A stretch of 64,000 nucleotides of DNA from contig OX422185.1 in the NCBI GenBank assembly GCA_949130485.1, forward strand, positions 5,033,928 through 5,097,927, read 5' to 3'. A program made the translations under genes and the position numbers. The stretch comes from Agelas oroides (lineage: Eukaryota > Porifera > Demospongiae > Agelasida > Agelasidae). Each line of letters begins with the position of its first letter. Position 1 is the stretch's first letter. Positions 22,645 to 34,949 of the stretch are shown here, one piece after another. The notes below the pieces were generated by a model, which did not search any database, was not told where the DNA came from, and was given only the letters and a program-made list of their open reading frames with translations.

Positions 22645-23140
22645 CCTAACACACTCACACTCGTAATTTAAAATGCGAATGAGCTTCACACCCATAACGT
22701 AACTGTAGTAACTCAAGTGTGAATGAGCTTCACACTCGTAACGGTGAATGAGCCTCACAGTAGTACATGTAACTGAAGTGTGAATGAGCTTCACACTCAT
22801 AATTTAAAAATGTGAATGAGCTTCACACTCGTAACATAACGGTGAATGAGCCTCACAGTGGTAACTCAAGTGTGAATGAGCTTCACACTCATTGTGAGTG
22901 AGCCTCACAGTAGTAACTCAAGTGTGAGTGAGCCTCACACTCGTCATTTTTAATGTGAAAGAGCTTCACACTCGTAACATAACGGTGAATGAGCCTCACA
23001 GTGGTAACTCAGTGTGAATGAGCTTCACACCCGTAGCGTAACTGTGAGTGAGCCTCAAAGTAGTAACTCAAGTGTGAGTGAGCCTCACACTCGTAATTTT
23101 TAATGTGAATGAGCTTCACACTGTGAGTGAGCCTCGCAGA
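22645..23140. repeat. Array of palindromic GTGARTGAGCYTCAC motifs
   Basis: About sixteen near-palindromic cores (GTGAATGAGCTTCAC or GTGAGTGAGCCTCAC) recur every 25-35 bp, separated by CTCGTAAC or AGTAGTAACTCAAGT spacers. Two spacer types alternate irregularly, suggesting higher-order duplication. Confidence 0.85.
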
Positions 23141-23144
23141 TAAC

Positions 23145-24035
23145 ACAGAGCAGCCCCAACCCCTAGCTCAGCCTTATGGAACCGACTACAGCCCTAGGCG
23201 TACCGTTACTATAGTAAAGCACATGCCATAACTAGCGTAACAATGCCGTTACTAGGATAGGTACGCCGTTACTAAGAGAAGCACGCTCCCATTTAAAGCC
23301 CGTCGACCGAGTATCACACACAAACAACTAATAATACTCACCGTGAGATGGTCGCCGCAGTACAGACCCGAATTATCTTCGGTACAGGAGCGCCTACCAG
23401 CGAAGAACAAGCCTCCCAGACGTTCCACCAAGACGACACGATAGCGAGCCAGAATTCCGTACGTTAACCGTTCGCCCATCCCCCTAGTTATTATAAGTTA
23501 ATATGATAACTGCACCCATTGAGCCCCACCCCCAATTTGTTTGGTAATTTGAATATTTATAGCACTGTGAATGCCCATAGCACTATGTGCCAACCAAAAG
23601 CTGGGTTCCTCAAAGCAAACCTTAGGCGGGGAGTGGTCCCGCCCTTTCTGTAGTAGGCCACGGGTCGGGAGTTCAAAGGGACCGAAACCCGTGGTCATGC
23701 GAGGACCGGAAAGGGTACTCCCCTGAAGACCAGTATTTTTTGAGCATATCTCCCAAAAAACAGTAACTAACCGCCCCATCCATTTGAGCCATAAATGCCC
23801 CACCCATTTAAGTCATAAATACCACACCCATCTAAGCCATAAAATGCCCCACCCATTTAAGCCATAAATGCCCCACCCACCCATTTAAGCCATAAAATGC
23901 CCCATCCATCTAAGCCATAAATGCCCCATCCCCATCTCCCTTTATGTTTTAACTTCACACTTTATGTATGTGTGAAATTTTGAACATCGATGTGCCAGCG
24001 GTGTTGGTGCTCCCCCACTCGACATACAACTCCAC
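23145..24035. other. Spacer with dispersed repeats
   Basis: 23605-23745 is a GC-rich repeat (GGCGGGGAGTGGTCCCGCCC) also present at 51365-51485. 23765-23940 has degenerate CCATTTAAGCCATAAATGCC repeats, and 23880-24032 duplicates 21600-21750. No gene is supported. Confidence 0.6.
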
Positions 24036-24640
24036 CACATCCAAATGGTGCTGCAATTAACCACATGTGCAAAAACATCAGCTCAAGGCCTAGCGAGAAC
24101 CCTGAAACCAGGGCTCCTGCCAGCTAGTGAGTGTCATGGCAGCAACTGTACTAACCGTCACATACAAAAGGCTGTCGGCTTAAAATGTCCGTATAATTTG
24201 TCAAAGCAACACTTCAAAAAACCCTTGCTTACTGTCCAAACAGTATCACGGCCAGTTACTAGAGCATTTCAACAAACAATGTGACACTTTGCAGTCGTGT
24301 GTGCAGTAGCACACATATTTGAACCGGTTTCATTCCGTAAAATAATGACCGCCATACTAAAATGATGTGTGGGAGCAAGCCTAATTAATACCATATGAAA
24401 CACAACAAATATAGCAGTGGTTTCTCTCACATATACTAAGTATTTAACCTTGTGGTTTTCGAATCCCTAGCAACCATGGTATATCTGTTATATATCCTAC
24501 CTCATTGGTCAATGTGCCATACGTCATCCATAGATACTGCATTCAACGTAATAACAACTTGTCGTTGTTTTAACTTTTGTCTCGGCATGTACGACTGGAC
24601 TGACTGCCCTGGATGAGAAGCCAGCAGTACGACTGCTAAT

Positions 24641-24820
24641 ATGACCACGCCCAACCAGCTGATGGAGTTGCCACACCCTCAATCTCACGACGACGCCTCT
24701 ACTCCAACGAACTCCGAACGCTTCGTTGACGATGATAAACTCACTGCGCTTTCGAAGGGTGTAGTTCCAGCCTGTACGGACAAGTGTGCAAGGTGGGCTT
24801 TGACCAATAGTGAGCCAAGG
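24641..24820 (+). pseudogene. Possible N-terminal fragment of a tyrosine-recombinase-like protein
   Basis: The frame opens MTTPNQLMELPH and reads DDDKLTALSKGVVPACTDKC then ARWAL, which resembles the LSKGxVPxNTxKxTxWAL stretch near the start of Crypton-derived/DUF3504-type proteins common in cnidarians and sponges. After that the frame loses similarity and runs into repeats, so only a fragment is present. The family call rests on one short motif and is tentative. Confidence 0.3.
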
Positions 24821-24829
24821 GCAACGACC

Positions 24830-25730
24830 CAAATTATGATTATGACCAGGCTACGCTCAACACGTGCATTTCTACTAGTAGGTTCGTGCTAGAAGCGCGT
24901 GAAAGTCGAATTGACTTTTATCCCCTGAAAACACTACACCAGTTGTTATGTGGACTTCTGCAGACTTCTATTAAAATGAATGCTGTGTTATTACGTCGCT
25001 TCTGCGCATGCATGTATACTGTATACTAGTAATCTTGTAAATATCAGTACATGAAGAGGGGTTTATGAGAGGGGGTTATCACTTTTAACCCACCCCTGTT
25101 ACCTAGGATACAAGGGTGCAGTAGGATATATATTGTTATATTTTCCAATTTGCCAAAAGGCCCGTTCGTATCCATAAAACACTTATCTCTCTTTGTACAC
25201 AACTTGTAGTGGCTCCGTCTTGAACATAACTTTACAACAGAAACGGCGCACGATAAAGTTTTACCAAACAGCGATTTGCCCGGAGAAGCAGCCACACTTC
25301 AGAGCCGCACTCTGTCACCTATTTGCGTGAAACGAACATGCACAGTTCATATACGTACCTAATGTACGGTAAGTATCCGTTATTGTACAAATCCCCTAAA
25401 AACTGGGGATATTACGCGCATGCACAAACAGTGTGTACCAGACCTCTCCTCGGGGGGGAGGGGCCTGGGGATGAGGCTAAGTAGTAGCCTAGCAAGCGTA
25501 ACTACACTCTAAGTTTCTGAAAAGTCTACCACTTTCACGTGTCAAGAATTTAGATGGACAAACATGATTCCTCTACTCCAAACGCTAACGAAGACCGCTG
25601 ATACAGCACACACACAACGGAATTTTGCAACATGAGGCCCCTTCCCCGATTTCTGAGTGGGGACTGGGGACGAGGCTGGAAGGGAGATAGCCCTGTCCCC
25701 ATCTCACTTCCACGGTGCTACAGCGCTAGT
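24830..25730. other. Spacer
   Basis: No gene recognised. A partial TAGCCTCG-family end (CAAACAGTGTGTACCAG to GGGGATGAGGCTA) lies at about 25417-25480. Confidence 0.4.
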
Positions 25731-25731
25731 A

Positions 25732-25765
25732 GACCCAGTACAACTAGGTCATCCTAATCTAGTTA
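25732..25765 (-). pseudogene. snRNA-like unit without Sm site (25.7 kb)
   Basis: The hairpin GACCTAGT-TGT-ACTGGGTC (25750-25732) is intact, but the Sm site is degraded to GATTAGGAT and the TATA-to-hairpin distance is shortened by about 35 nt. The promoter looks complete. Probably not functional. Confidence 0.5.
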
Positions 25766-25790
25766 GATACTTCTGCCCAGCAGCAGCAGT

Positions 25791-25900
25791 CCTTATATAC
25801 TCAGCCTTGTTCGTAACAATTGTGGGTTTTGTTCCGGTGTGTGGCAGAATATTCATAGCAGATTATGAGATATTCATTGAGCTGTGAATGTAGTTATGAG
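25791..25900 (-). promoter_or_regulatory. snRNA-type promoter (unit 25.7 kb)
   Basis: TATATAAGG at 25799-25791, block CCCACAATTGTTACGAACAA, and ATGAATAT motifs; most similar to the fragment at 1-138. Confidence 0.5.
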
Positions 25901-25959
25901 TTGAGACACACTATCACATTTCAGACTGTTTTTGAGTCAAATTGGAAGTAGGGAAGGAT

Positions 25960-26270
25960 TTACTTACACTCGTTCCCAGGCCTCCCCTGTTTTTTGTTCT
26001 TCGGTCTGCATTCAGTATAATACACGGAAGCAGAATAGTGGCGAAAATTGGGAAGGTCTGGGAACACTTACCCGTGGACTAATATGTTAATTGAATGTGG
26101 ACCCCTGCATCCACTTTGCATCCACCTGATGTCATTCACGTGATAATTAGTGTTACCAGGCTTTCCCCGTTTCCGCTCTTCCGCTTCTGTGTATTAAACT
26201 GAACGCAAACCAATTTTAAAGAACGTACAACAAAACAGGGGAGCTAGGCCTGGGAACGAGGCTAACGTTA
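25960..26270. mobile_element. Two decayed TAGCCTCG-type elements
   Basis: Ends such as CTCGTTCCCAGGC (25976) and GGCCTGGGAACGAGGCTA (26247-26264) with interior GCAGAATAGTGG/CCGCTCTTCCGC stretches in opposite orientations. Boundaries are not clean. Confidence 0.4.
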
Positions 26271-26504
26271 GCTGTGTGACAGTCTGAATTATCAAATCCC
26301 TGATTTAAAAACACAATTATTTGACATTCTTACACAGCACAGCCCTGCCCAAATAACAAAAAATGCCACTCAGAACACCAAACATTTCTGGGAGAGCCTA
26401 AGAATGAGAGTAGCTACACAAGTCTCATCCCCAGACTCTATCCTCTCACAAGGAAAATGGTCTAGTGAGCCAAGCTGAAGTTCTTTGGGGCTCATATGCG
26501 CTTC

Positions 26505-27032
26505 GTATAAGTAACAGCATGGTTTCGAGTGCAATTTGGGATTAATAGCACAAGTGAATGGCTGTTAATTGCACGAGGCGAAGCCGAGTACAATTATGCC
26601 ATTCATGAGTGCTATTAATCCCAAATTGTACGAGAAAGCATGCTGTTCCTTGTTAATCATAAACTTCACCTAGTTTACAGTATGCTATAATAAGTATGAG
26701 TATGTATGTGATGTGGTGGTTTATAGTATACAAGTTTACAATAACCTGTATAGTTTACACCAAGTTGTTGTCACTTACAAGTTACAAGTTTACATTATGT
26801 TAATATAGTTTACAGCAAATTGTTGTCGCTTACAAGTTACAAGTTTACATTATGTTAATATAGTTTATAGCAAATTGCTACTGACCAATCAGTGAGCGAT
26901 TACACCTTGCACGGTTTTGTATTTTTTGTATTTTTTGTCCAATCAGAATCTTTCCTACCTGTGCAATTACAAAAATAATTGCACACCTTTCAATGGGAGT
27001 AAATGTATTGACACTAAATAAGTATATGATTA
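26505..27032. mobile_element. 530-bp hairpin element, third locus
   Basis: Same head (AACAGCATGGTTTCGAGTGC and its inverse) and tail (AATAAGTATATGATTA) as at 6791-7851. Slightly diverged from the copies in the tandem units. Confidence 0.75.
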
Positions 27033-27912
27033 ATAGATGTATCAGATATTCATGCGTTTACATAGCACACATGACCCCCACCCGTAGCCGAAGTTCAGTG
27101 CTATAGTGTGTCAAACTCAGTAATGTGCTCGAAATATGCAATAGAACATCTGTCCAGGACTGCCACTTATGTAAAACTGACAATTTAATTCACAAGTGTG
27201 AGGCTTGCTTCGTACCCATGCAGGCTCTTTCTCGTAGAGGAAAGAACATTATAACATTTGGGAGTTGGAAGCTGCTTACTGCTGGTACGTCATCATCCAT
27301 GTGGTTTCTAGTGACCACGCCCCAGTTTTGAAAATTATCATGTGATTTTTGCGAGGCCGCAAATCTTTCAAAAAGACTGAGGCAGAGAAGGACTGAGAAA
27401 AGCAGCAAAAAACATTAGAAGACATCGGACAGTTAAGTCACAAATCTCAACCAAGCATCCTATTTCCAGAGGGCAAAGATGCGATCAAGAGGCAGCTGAA
27501 CAGCGGACATTTAAGTCTTATTGAGACTTTCAAGACTTGATTATCACGCAATTGCAGCATAAGATCTACAAAGTAGGTAAGCTTACAATTTTACTCGCAT
27601 AAATCTCTAGCTGGTAAATTTCTAGCCTTACCAGCTCTCTTGGTTGACCCTTTCTCTTGTGATACTTTTGCAAACACTCTGGTTACTTCGTATCTTGAGT
27701 GACAATATGCTGTAGTAAGTACAAAAGGTGGTCGTACCTTTGATCTCACTAAACTCTAAATTTGAGACAGTTATTAGTGCTACAATACAGTAAACAGGCT
27801 AGTCATGTTTCCTTGACAACATCCCCATTGCATAGGCCACCGCCAAACACTAACATAGCTCAGGTGGTGCCAGATAAATAGTTTCATGAGGGGTTGTGGT
27901 CAGACAGTGCAC
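27033..27912. other. Spacer
   Basis: No gene, RNA or repeat recognised; frames of about 70 codons here show no family resemblance. Confidence 0.4.
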
Positions 27913-27956
27913 TAGCCTCATTCCCAGGCTGGTGGGTACAAGCCAGGGAATGGCTA
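27913..27956. mobile_element. 44-bp TAGCCTCA mini-element
   Basis: Only the two ends remain: TAGCCTCATTCCCAGGCT and its inverse GCCAGGGAATGGCTA, flanked by the perfect 9-bp duplication ACAGTGCAC (27904-27912 and 27957-27965). This is close to the minimum a cut-and-paste transposase could act on. Confidence 0.8.
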
Positions 27957-28460
27957 ACAGTGCACACTAGAGCAAAGGCCCATGTGATATGGTGATCACA
28001 CAGTGATGAACGTATGACCCTGGAGGTTGCACTATGAAATGATGGACGATGGCAATGCGATAACAAACGCAAAACAGCATGCGTGTGGCCCTGGAGACCA
28101 TGCCCATACAATTTGTATGGCCATGTGGCAAGGCTTGAAAGTAGTTCTGTGACCAGTGTGAAAACAGTTGTCTAAACTTTCTGAAGAGCAGATGCTTGGT
28201 AAGACACTCAGCATGTGTATGGCTCACATGGTTTCATACATGATTTTTTCTTGGGGGGAATATAGATGCATGCTAAGTGTGCATGTGCGGCCGAGAGATA
28301 CTCCTGACGCTAGCGGTAGCGGAGTTTCAGCGGTGAGAGGCAAGGAAGTGGGATGCTTCCGCAAAGTAGCTGGCGTGTCCATTGTTGCTGCGGGCGGTCT
28401 GCGGTATACACTATTAACTGTAGACAGCCGAGTGGCTTAAATTAACTTTTAATCTCAATA

Positions 28461-28487
28461 TTTCGACTTAGGATGAGTCTTCTTCAG
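28461..28487 (-). other. CTGAAGA-stem-GAAA motif (hammerhead-core-like)
   Basis: On the minus strand CTGAAGA is followed by a GACT/AGTC stem and GAAA. The order CUGANGA-stem II-GAAA is that of a hammerhead core, but an extra A precedes the stem and no helix I or III is obvious. A second instance is at 55571-55601. Such motifs often mark retroelement 3' ends. Confidence 0.3.
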
Positions 28488-28754
28488 GAGATAATAATTT
28501 CAAGTACTATCAGGGTTAATTATATATTTTTTATAGAGTTGCAACAGCTGCATGCAGTTTATTTCGCCTAGTAGTGGGACTGCGCCAATTCTATTTGCTG
28601 TAGGGAGTTTTCTGAGCTTCTGGTATATTTCTGGTAGGCATGGCAATGTGTATTTGTGCTGCAGGGCCACTGGCTGTACGATCTGTATGCTGGTGACCCC
28701 AGTGCAACTGATGAGGGCTGGTATTGGCTGAAACACATCTTGAGTAGTGGGTGA

Positions 28755-28847
28755 CTACGGAAGTTCAGCGACACGGCGTGTTGAACGCAGCGATGCGATC
28801 GAAATACGCGACGGAATAACCTTCGATTTCTACACGGGACTGCCACA
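28755..28847. mobile_element. Half of a TGTGGCAGTCCCG palindromic MITE
   Basis: Matches the right arm of 32296-32537 (GGAAGTTCAGCGAYACGGCG to GGACTGCCACA); the left arm is missing. Confidence 0.6.
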
Positions 28848-28849
28848 TA

Positions 28850-29540
28850 TGCCATGAAGTTCGGCTGTCATGGTCAGTAGATGAAATAGCTTATGAAAAA
28901 AAAACCTACACAAGCTGCCATGCATGTTTCAACTTCAGTTGTCTTTGCTCCAGGTCGCCGATGCTGTACTCTGACAGTAGCCCTCCACTGGCCTTCACGA
29001 TATCGACCGTCATGAAACATTTGAAATGCACTCATTTGAAATTTATGGCAAGTGGTCAGTCCAAGCATAGATACACACACTTGCTCAGGCTCACCCCAAC
29101 AATGTCCATCATTCATCTAGTTAAAAATTTTACCCCAGGGCCCGAGATATTTGTGGCACGTGGACAGGAGGGTAGAGGGTAGACACATGGTTATCCAGGT
29201 AACAGATAAATTCATGGATGGGTAAGGGTAAGGAATTAGAGTTACTATAACCCTTGACATGTGACTGTGCAACTGGATATGAGTGAGAAACATAACAAGA
29301 GGTCTTCCAGGGCTCTCTTCCACAACCTTTCTGTGCTTGCTTGAAACACAAATCTCTACCCTCCCTTCTGCAGCTGCTGCAATGGTATGAATCGTGTCAA
29401 TTCTGAAGCTTCTTGGTCAACATCACCTCGTGTACTACAGCATAGATAGACAAGCAAGCTTTTGAGAGGAGAGAACCCTTGGCAACAAATTCATCCAGAA
29501 ATGGTGGATCTATACATGTTCTTTTCACATCTGATATACG
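28850..29540. other. Spacer with a diverged repeat
   Basis: 28915-29100 is weakly homologous to 47400-47600 (GCTTCAACTTGAGGCGTCCT region). No gene supported. Confidence 0.4.
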
Positions 29541-29546
29541 TATGTA

Positions 29547-29608
29547 GATCCAGTTACAACTGGACCTTCCAAAAATTTGAACAGTAGTTAACTAAGTTGG
29601 TGCAAAAA
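29547..29608 (-). ncRNA. Sm-class snRNA-like RNA gene (unit 29.5 kb)
   Basis: Sm site AATTTTTGG (29577-29569) followed by hairpin GGTCCAGTTGTAACTGGATC (29566-29547). Relative to other units the third pair has switched from C-G to T-A and the fifth from T-G to C-G, keeping the stem, which is direct covariation support. The TATA-like box (TATTTAAA) is 55 nt upstream. No convincing donor is seen in the variable part near the Sm site. Confidence 0.6.
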
Positions 29609-29632
29609 CAACTGACCAACTCACCAGCTGTG

Positions 29633-29748
29633 TTTAAATACCCAGGCTTGTTCCGAACACTTATGGGTTTGTGTGACGTCACATGGTATAATATTCATTG
29701 CAGATGATAAGCTATGAATCCAGTCCAAGAAACTGTGAATGTAGTTAT
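29633..29748 (-). promoter_or_regulatory. snRNA-type promoter (unit 29.5 kb)
   Basis: TATTTAAA (29640-29633), the ACCCATAAGTGTTCGGAACA block, a perfect CRE TGACGTCA (29674-29681) and ATGAATAT. A 157-bp (CA)n tract begins 80 bp further upstream of the gene. Confidence 0.55.
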
Positions 29749-29824
29749 ACAGTTGTACCTGCACCATGCGCGCACAAACTCACACATACAGTACCTTCCA
29801 CAGCTGGAACAGCAATCGCATGAT

Positions 29825-29988
<164 letters not shown>

Positions 29989-30183
29989 CACACGGAAATT
30001 GCTGCACTAAATTTTTGTGGTTTTAATTTTTGTGATTCACAGTAGCATGCTAGATATGCCACACATTATCGTGTGCAACATACATACATAAATTCGTAGT
30101 TTTCAAATTTCAGGAGCGTAGACTAACTCATAAAATATGTGAAAACTTATCTAATGAGAAAGTTTCAACATACGTTTGATATA

Positions 30184-31311
30184 TAGAGTAAGTTAGCAAT
30201 CATTGGACGACAGGTATATTCGGACACTCAAACGCGGAAGGAAAACATTCGGCGATACCACAAGACTGTAGCTGAGGTACGTGGTACCTGGTGTACCAAA
30301 AATGACGCCCGCGCATTGTTTCCTGTTGGCGCTAGAAGCGATAAAATGGCCGTCCGAAAAACATCAATATTCGGAAAAGTGTATGTATTTTCAGACACTG
30401 TTGTTTGTGCCTTCTCTGAAGCTGCTTTTGGAGAGATTTTAGCATCGATACGATGCCCCAAGACCTCCCCAATTCGCAATATATTTTAGCAGCGGTAGCT
30501 GCTTTGAACACTCAAGGGCGCAGCTGAACATGGACCAGTCTGATTCGATCGATATCGGACGGTGAAATTTGTCATTTCTTGCTGTGTTATCTCCAAACAA
30601 GTTGAAGTCTCCACCATATTAGCATCAGTAGAATCTACAGGCTCTTGGCTACATGCTGGTACTTGTCCGGAGTTTGTGCGTTGAGTAGTTCTAAATATAT
30701 TTCATGTTTCTTTCCATAAACTACGCTGGTTGATTTATGTGCAGCATAAATAGGTGAGTTCAAACGATATCGTGCAATACATGAAATATATTTAGAACTA
30801 CTCAACGCACAAACACCGGACAAATACCAGCATGTAGCCAAGAGCCTGTAGATTCTACTGATGCTAATATGGTGGAGACGTCAACTTGTTTGGAGACAAC
30901 ACAGCAAGAAATGACAAATTTCACCGTCCGATATCGATCGAATCAGACTGGTCCATGTTCAGCTGCGCCCTTGAGTGTTCAAAGCAGCTACCGCTGCTAA
31001 AATATATTGCGAATTGGGGAGGTCTTGGGGCATCGTATCGATGCTAAAATCTCTCCAAAAGCAGCTTCAGAGAAGGCACAAACAACAGTGTCTGAAAATA
31101 CATACACTTTTCCGAATATTGATGTTTTTCGGACGGCCATTTTATCGCTTCTAGCGCCAACAGGAAACAATGCGCGGGCGTCATTTTTGGTACACCAGGT
31201 ACCACGTACCTCAGCTACAGTCTTGTGGTATCGCCGAATGTTTACGCAGTTTTCCCTCCGCGTTTGGGTGTCCGAATATACCTGTCGTCCGATGATTGCT
31301 AACTTACTCTA
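30184..31311. mobile_element. 1.1-kb near-perfect inverted repeat (foldback)
   Basis: Arms of about 520 bp begin TAGAGTAAGTTAGCAATCAT and end with the inverse, separated by about 70 bp of unique sequence near 30710-30778. Each arm holds an identical outward-facing-to-centre frame of about 79 codons, a simple consequence of symmetry. Small arm differences (for example 10 bp in the GGAAGGAAAACATTCGG region) show some age. No target duplication is clear. It could be a foldback transposon or a locally inverted duplication. Confidence 0.75.
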
Positions 31312-31659
31312 CATACATATGGAAATAAACTATGTATGATCAACCTTCAAAATGCAAGAGAACTTGTTTGGATTGAGATTTTAGGAGCCTTGTTTACAGA
31401 TCTCTCCAATTTGTATTGGCAATATTACAGTAAAACTGGGGTGAAGGCCTGAAAATACATTAGCCAACCAGCGTTTGAGTTCTACTAATGACAGGAAGTG
31501 AATATATGGTAGAACATGGAAATTTTGAAAATTGGGGTAGTACCTGACCAATCACTTTAAACAAAGTTTGCAGGATTTAAAAACTGTGGCATTCTAGCAA
31601 GACACTTCCGAGCAATGTTATTCCCCAGACCCTTCCTCACGTGGTCAGAAGGGTGTGTA

Positions 31660-32110
31660 GTGTACGGAAGTTGAACATAGCGAAGCGTGTGATGCTATTG
31701 CAGGGAAGGACGCCGTCCTTATTGAGACCGATCTCAAGAAGTAAACAAGCTACAGAGATGAAACGAAAAGCTACAACTAGTTAAAAGAAAGCCCTAATCT
31801 CGCTGCAGCTTCCAAAGGAAACAGGGCTGTAACAGCAAAGCTACAAGTATCAGAACATACCGAAGATAGCGACTTCCAGTTTGAAAAGTTCACATTTATC
31901 TGCACACTTGCACTTCAGTGGTAAGCTTCAAAACTACAGCATAGCTAGGCAAAGCCTTAGGCTATCCATTGCTTTTTACTAGAAGTCTGTACCTGGTTTA
32001 CAACTGGAGATATAAAACGGAATACACACCACATAGTCTTGACCGCTTCATTCGTGATGATTATGGTCATCCGCGTAATATTGCAATAACACCTTACAGT
32101 CGGTAAAGAG
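31660..32110. mobile_element. Truncated relative of the CCCTTTACCGACC element
   Basis: Diverged homologue of 4875-5322. The right end CAGTCGGTAAAGAG is followed by TTAA (32111-32114), supporting a piggyBac-like target, but the left end is missing and the frames are broken. Confidence 0.5.
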
Positions 32111-32295
32111 TTAAGTAAGGACTACATGTAAGGATCCAACTGCACCTGGGCATGAAACTTAACAACTTTATGTAAGGACTATATGTAGGCCAGGCTGGAT
32201 GCTACCAGACAGCATACGTAGGTGAACTTTAGCTAGCCAAAAGACCAGTTCAATCTTGCCCTGCTGTTTCTCTCTAGAGTAAATTGTACAATATG

Positions 32296-32537
32296 TGTGG
32301 CAGTCCTGTGTAGGTTATTCCGTTGCGTATTTCAATCACATTGCTGTGTTTGAAGCGCTGTATCGTTGAACTTCCGTTAAGGTCGGGGCTCATATGTGTT
32401 TCATAGTTGCATGAATATCTAATGAATCTATGAAGCGCATATGAACCCTGCCCTTAACGGAAGTTCAGCGATACGGCGCTTTGAAGACAGCGGTGTGATT
32501 GAAATACGCGATGGAATAACTACACGGGACTGCCACA
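32296..32537. mobile_element. Palindromic MITE, TGTGGCAGTCC ends
   Basis: Arms of about 100 bp (TGTGGCAGTCCTGTGTAGG inward, inverse at the right) surround a core with GGCTCATATG and CATATGAACCCTGCCC. A diverged copy is at 37209-37439 and half a copy at 28755-28847. Confidence 0.75.
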
Positions 32538-32570
32538 TGTGAATGCTGGAAGAAAGGGGGTTTGAATGTA

Positions 32571-32640
32571 GACCCAGATAAACCAGGTCTTCCAAAAATT
32601 CATAATCTTTCCTGGGAAGCCGTTGTCAAGGCTCTGGTCT
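32571..32640 (-). ncRNA. Sm-class snRNA-like RNA gene (unit 32.6 kb)
   Basis: Sm site AATTTTTGG (32600-32592), hairpin GACCTGG-TTTAT-CTGGGTC (32589-32571). TATA box 65 nt upstream of the Sm site. The variable part differs from every other unit and lacks a GT donor at the usual place (CCCAGGAAAGA), which argues against a spliced leader for this copy. Confidence 0.6.
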
Positions 32641-32665
32641 GCAATCAGTAGATTCAACATTTGTC

Positions 32666-32770
32666 TTTATATACCCTGGCCTTTTTGTAACAGTTATGGG
32701 TTTTGTGATCTTACAACCCTCATGTGGTAGAATATTCATTGCAGTTGTGAGCTATTCATTGAACTATGAA
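32666..32770 (-). promoter_or_regulatory. snRNA-type promoter (unit 32.6 kb)
   Basis: TATATAAA (32673-32666), block ACCCATAACTGTTACAAAAA, two ATGAATA motifs; no CRE. A (CA)n tract of 160 bp starts 23 bp beyond. Confidence 0.55.
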
Positions 32771-32792
32771 TGTTGACATACAGACTCACCAA

Positions 32793-33917
<1,125 letters not shown>

Positions 33918-34353
33918 AGTGATGGGCGATACCAATGCCGATATTTCCAATACTGGCGTCACTGCTGCTGGTATTGATACTTAGAATTAGTATCGGATTG
34001 TAACGATACTTCACATGACATGTCACGTGTGCCACACGGCCACTTCCTGTGCATGTGATCGTCGCTGAGACTGAGTACAGTCTACTAGCACCACATGGCC
34101 ACTTCCTGTGCATGTGATCGTCGCTGAGACTGAGTACAGTCTACTGATCTAGCACCAATTCTTGTAACGTGTTAGAAGTGAGAAGTTGAGAATGGTTATG
34201 AGTAAGCGAAAGAGGAATGCTGTCATTCATTATTGTGTGGCTTCCTGTATTTGCACATCTGGTATCGTATCAATTACGTATCGATATTCTCGATACCTGC
34301 ATCAACATACTTGGTATCGTATTGGTTTAGCATTTACTGGTATTGCCCATCAC
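33918..34353. mobile_element. hAT-like MITE, AGTGATGGGCGATACC ends
   Basis: Ends AGTGATGGGCGATACCA and TGGTATTGCCCATCACT are inverted. GTATCG-rich termini of this form are typical of animal hAT MITEs. A 57-bp internal direct repeat (34032-34147, unit starting CACACGGCCACTTCCTGTGC) is present. A TAGCCTCG end abuts the right terminus, so the target duplication is not readable. Confidence 0.65.
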
Positions 34354-34480
34354 TAGCCTCGTTCCCAGGCTGTTCCCGCCTCCAGTTTTTGATCGCTTCC
34401 AGTATAAAAATGGAGGGGGAAGGCCTGGGAGAAAGAGTCACGTGTGTGACGTCAGGTAGACGTGAGGGTAGACGTGAGAG
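34354..34480. mobile_element. Partial TAGCCTCG-type element
   Basis: Left end TAGCCTCGTTCCCAGGCT; the right end GGCCTGGGAGAAAGAGTC is degraded. Confidence 0.45.
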
Positions 34481-34949
34481 GGGCGGTGCCCGATCGTTGT
34501 AATTCACAAACTTTGCATTGATCATCCTCAAGTCTACCAAACAATGAGCTGTATTGACGCTGTCTTTCGAATGCTACAGTCTCAAGTTCTTGGACAACAT
34601 ATTATAAGAAGGACCTAGAGATTCACTCATGTCAATTTTCGAAAGACAGCTGCATAGAGACAACCTGTCGTATGGATAAGGCCAGTGACACTGCATTTTG
34701 TGCAGGAGATATCAGTCCCCATCTCCCAGTCACCCAGTGGAGCTAATGAGGCCTGGTATTGGCTGAAATGCACTCTGCACACAGTGTGACTTGGCATAAC
34801 AGCTAGGACTGATTTTAGGGAGATGTGGTTCATTGATAGCTTATGCTGTTTCACTCAGTGGTTGTAAATAGTAGCTATAGTATATTTAGGTTGTTCATAC
34901 TGCTGGTCATTGGGGGGAGTGCCCTTCTGATCAAGGCAAAACTACGGGT

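Larger units (their letters stand above)
20460..24460. repeat. Region paralogous to 58740-61010
   Basis: 20460-21600 aligns with 58740-59745, and 24040-24460 with 60580-61010, with gaps where each copy has its own insertions. The 58-kb copy has a 794-bp element at 59746 where this copy has the empty site. This copy has extra repeats between 21600 and 24030. Confidence 0.8.

Noticed and set aside
22645..23140. CRISPR-like array
   Set aside because: Spacers are themselves repeated and the setting is clearly eukaryotic.
23605..23745. tRNA-derived SINE (GGTCGGGAGTTCAAAGGGACC)
   Set aside because: The T-loop-like phrase lacks a proper box B and there is no box A at the right distance or tail; only two copies are seen.
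30228..31339. Two identical frames starting MRIGEVLGHRID on opposite strands
   Set aside because: They are the two arms of one inverted repeat; symmetry explains the identity and no domain is present.
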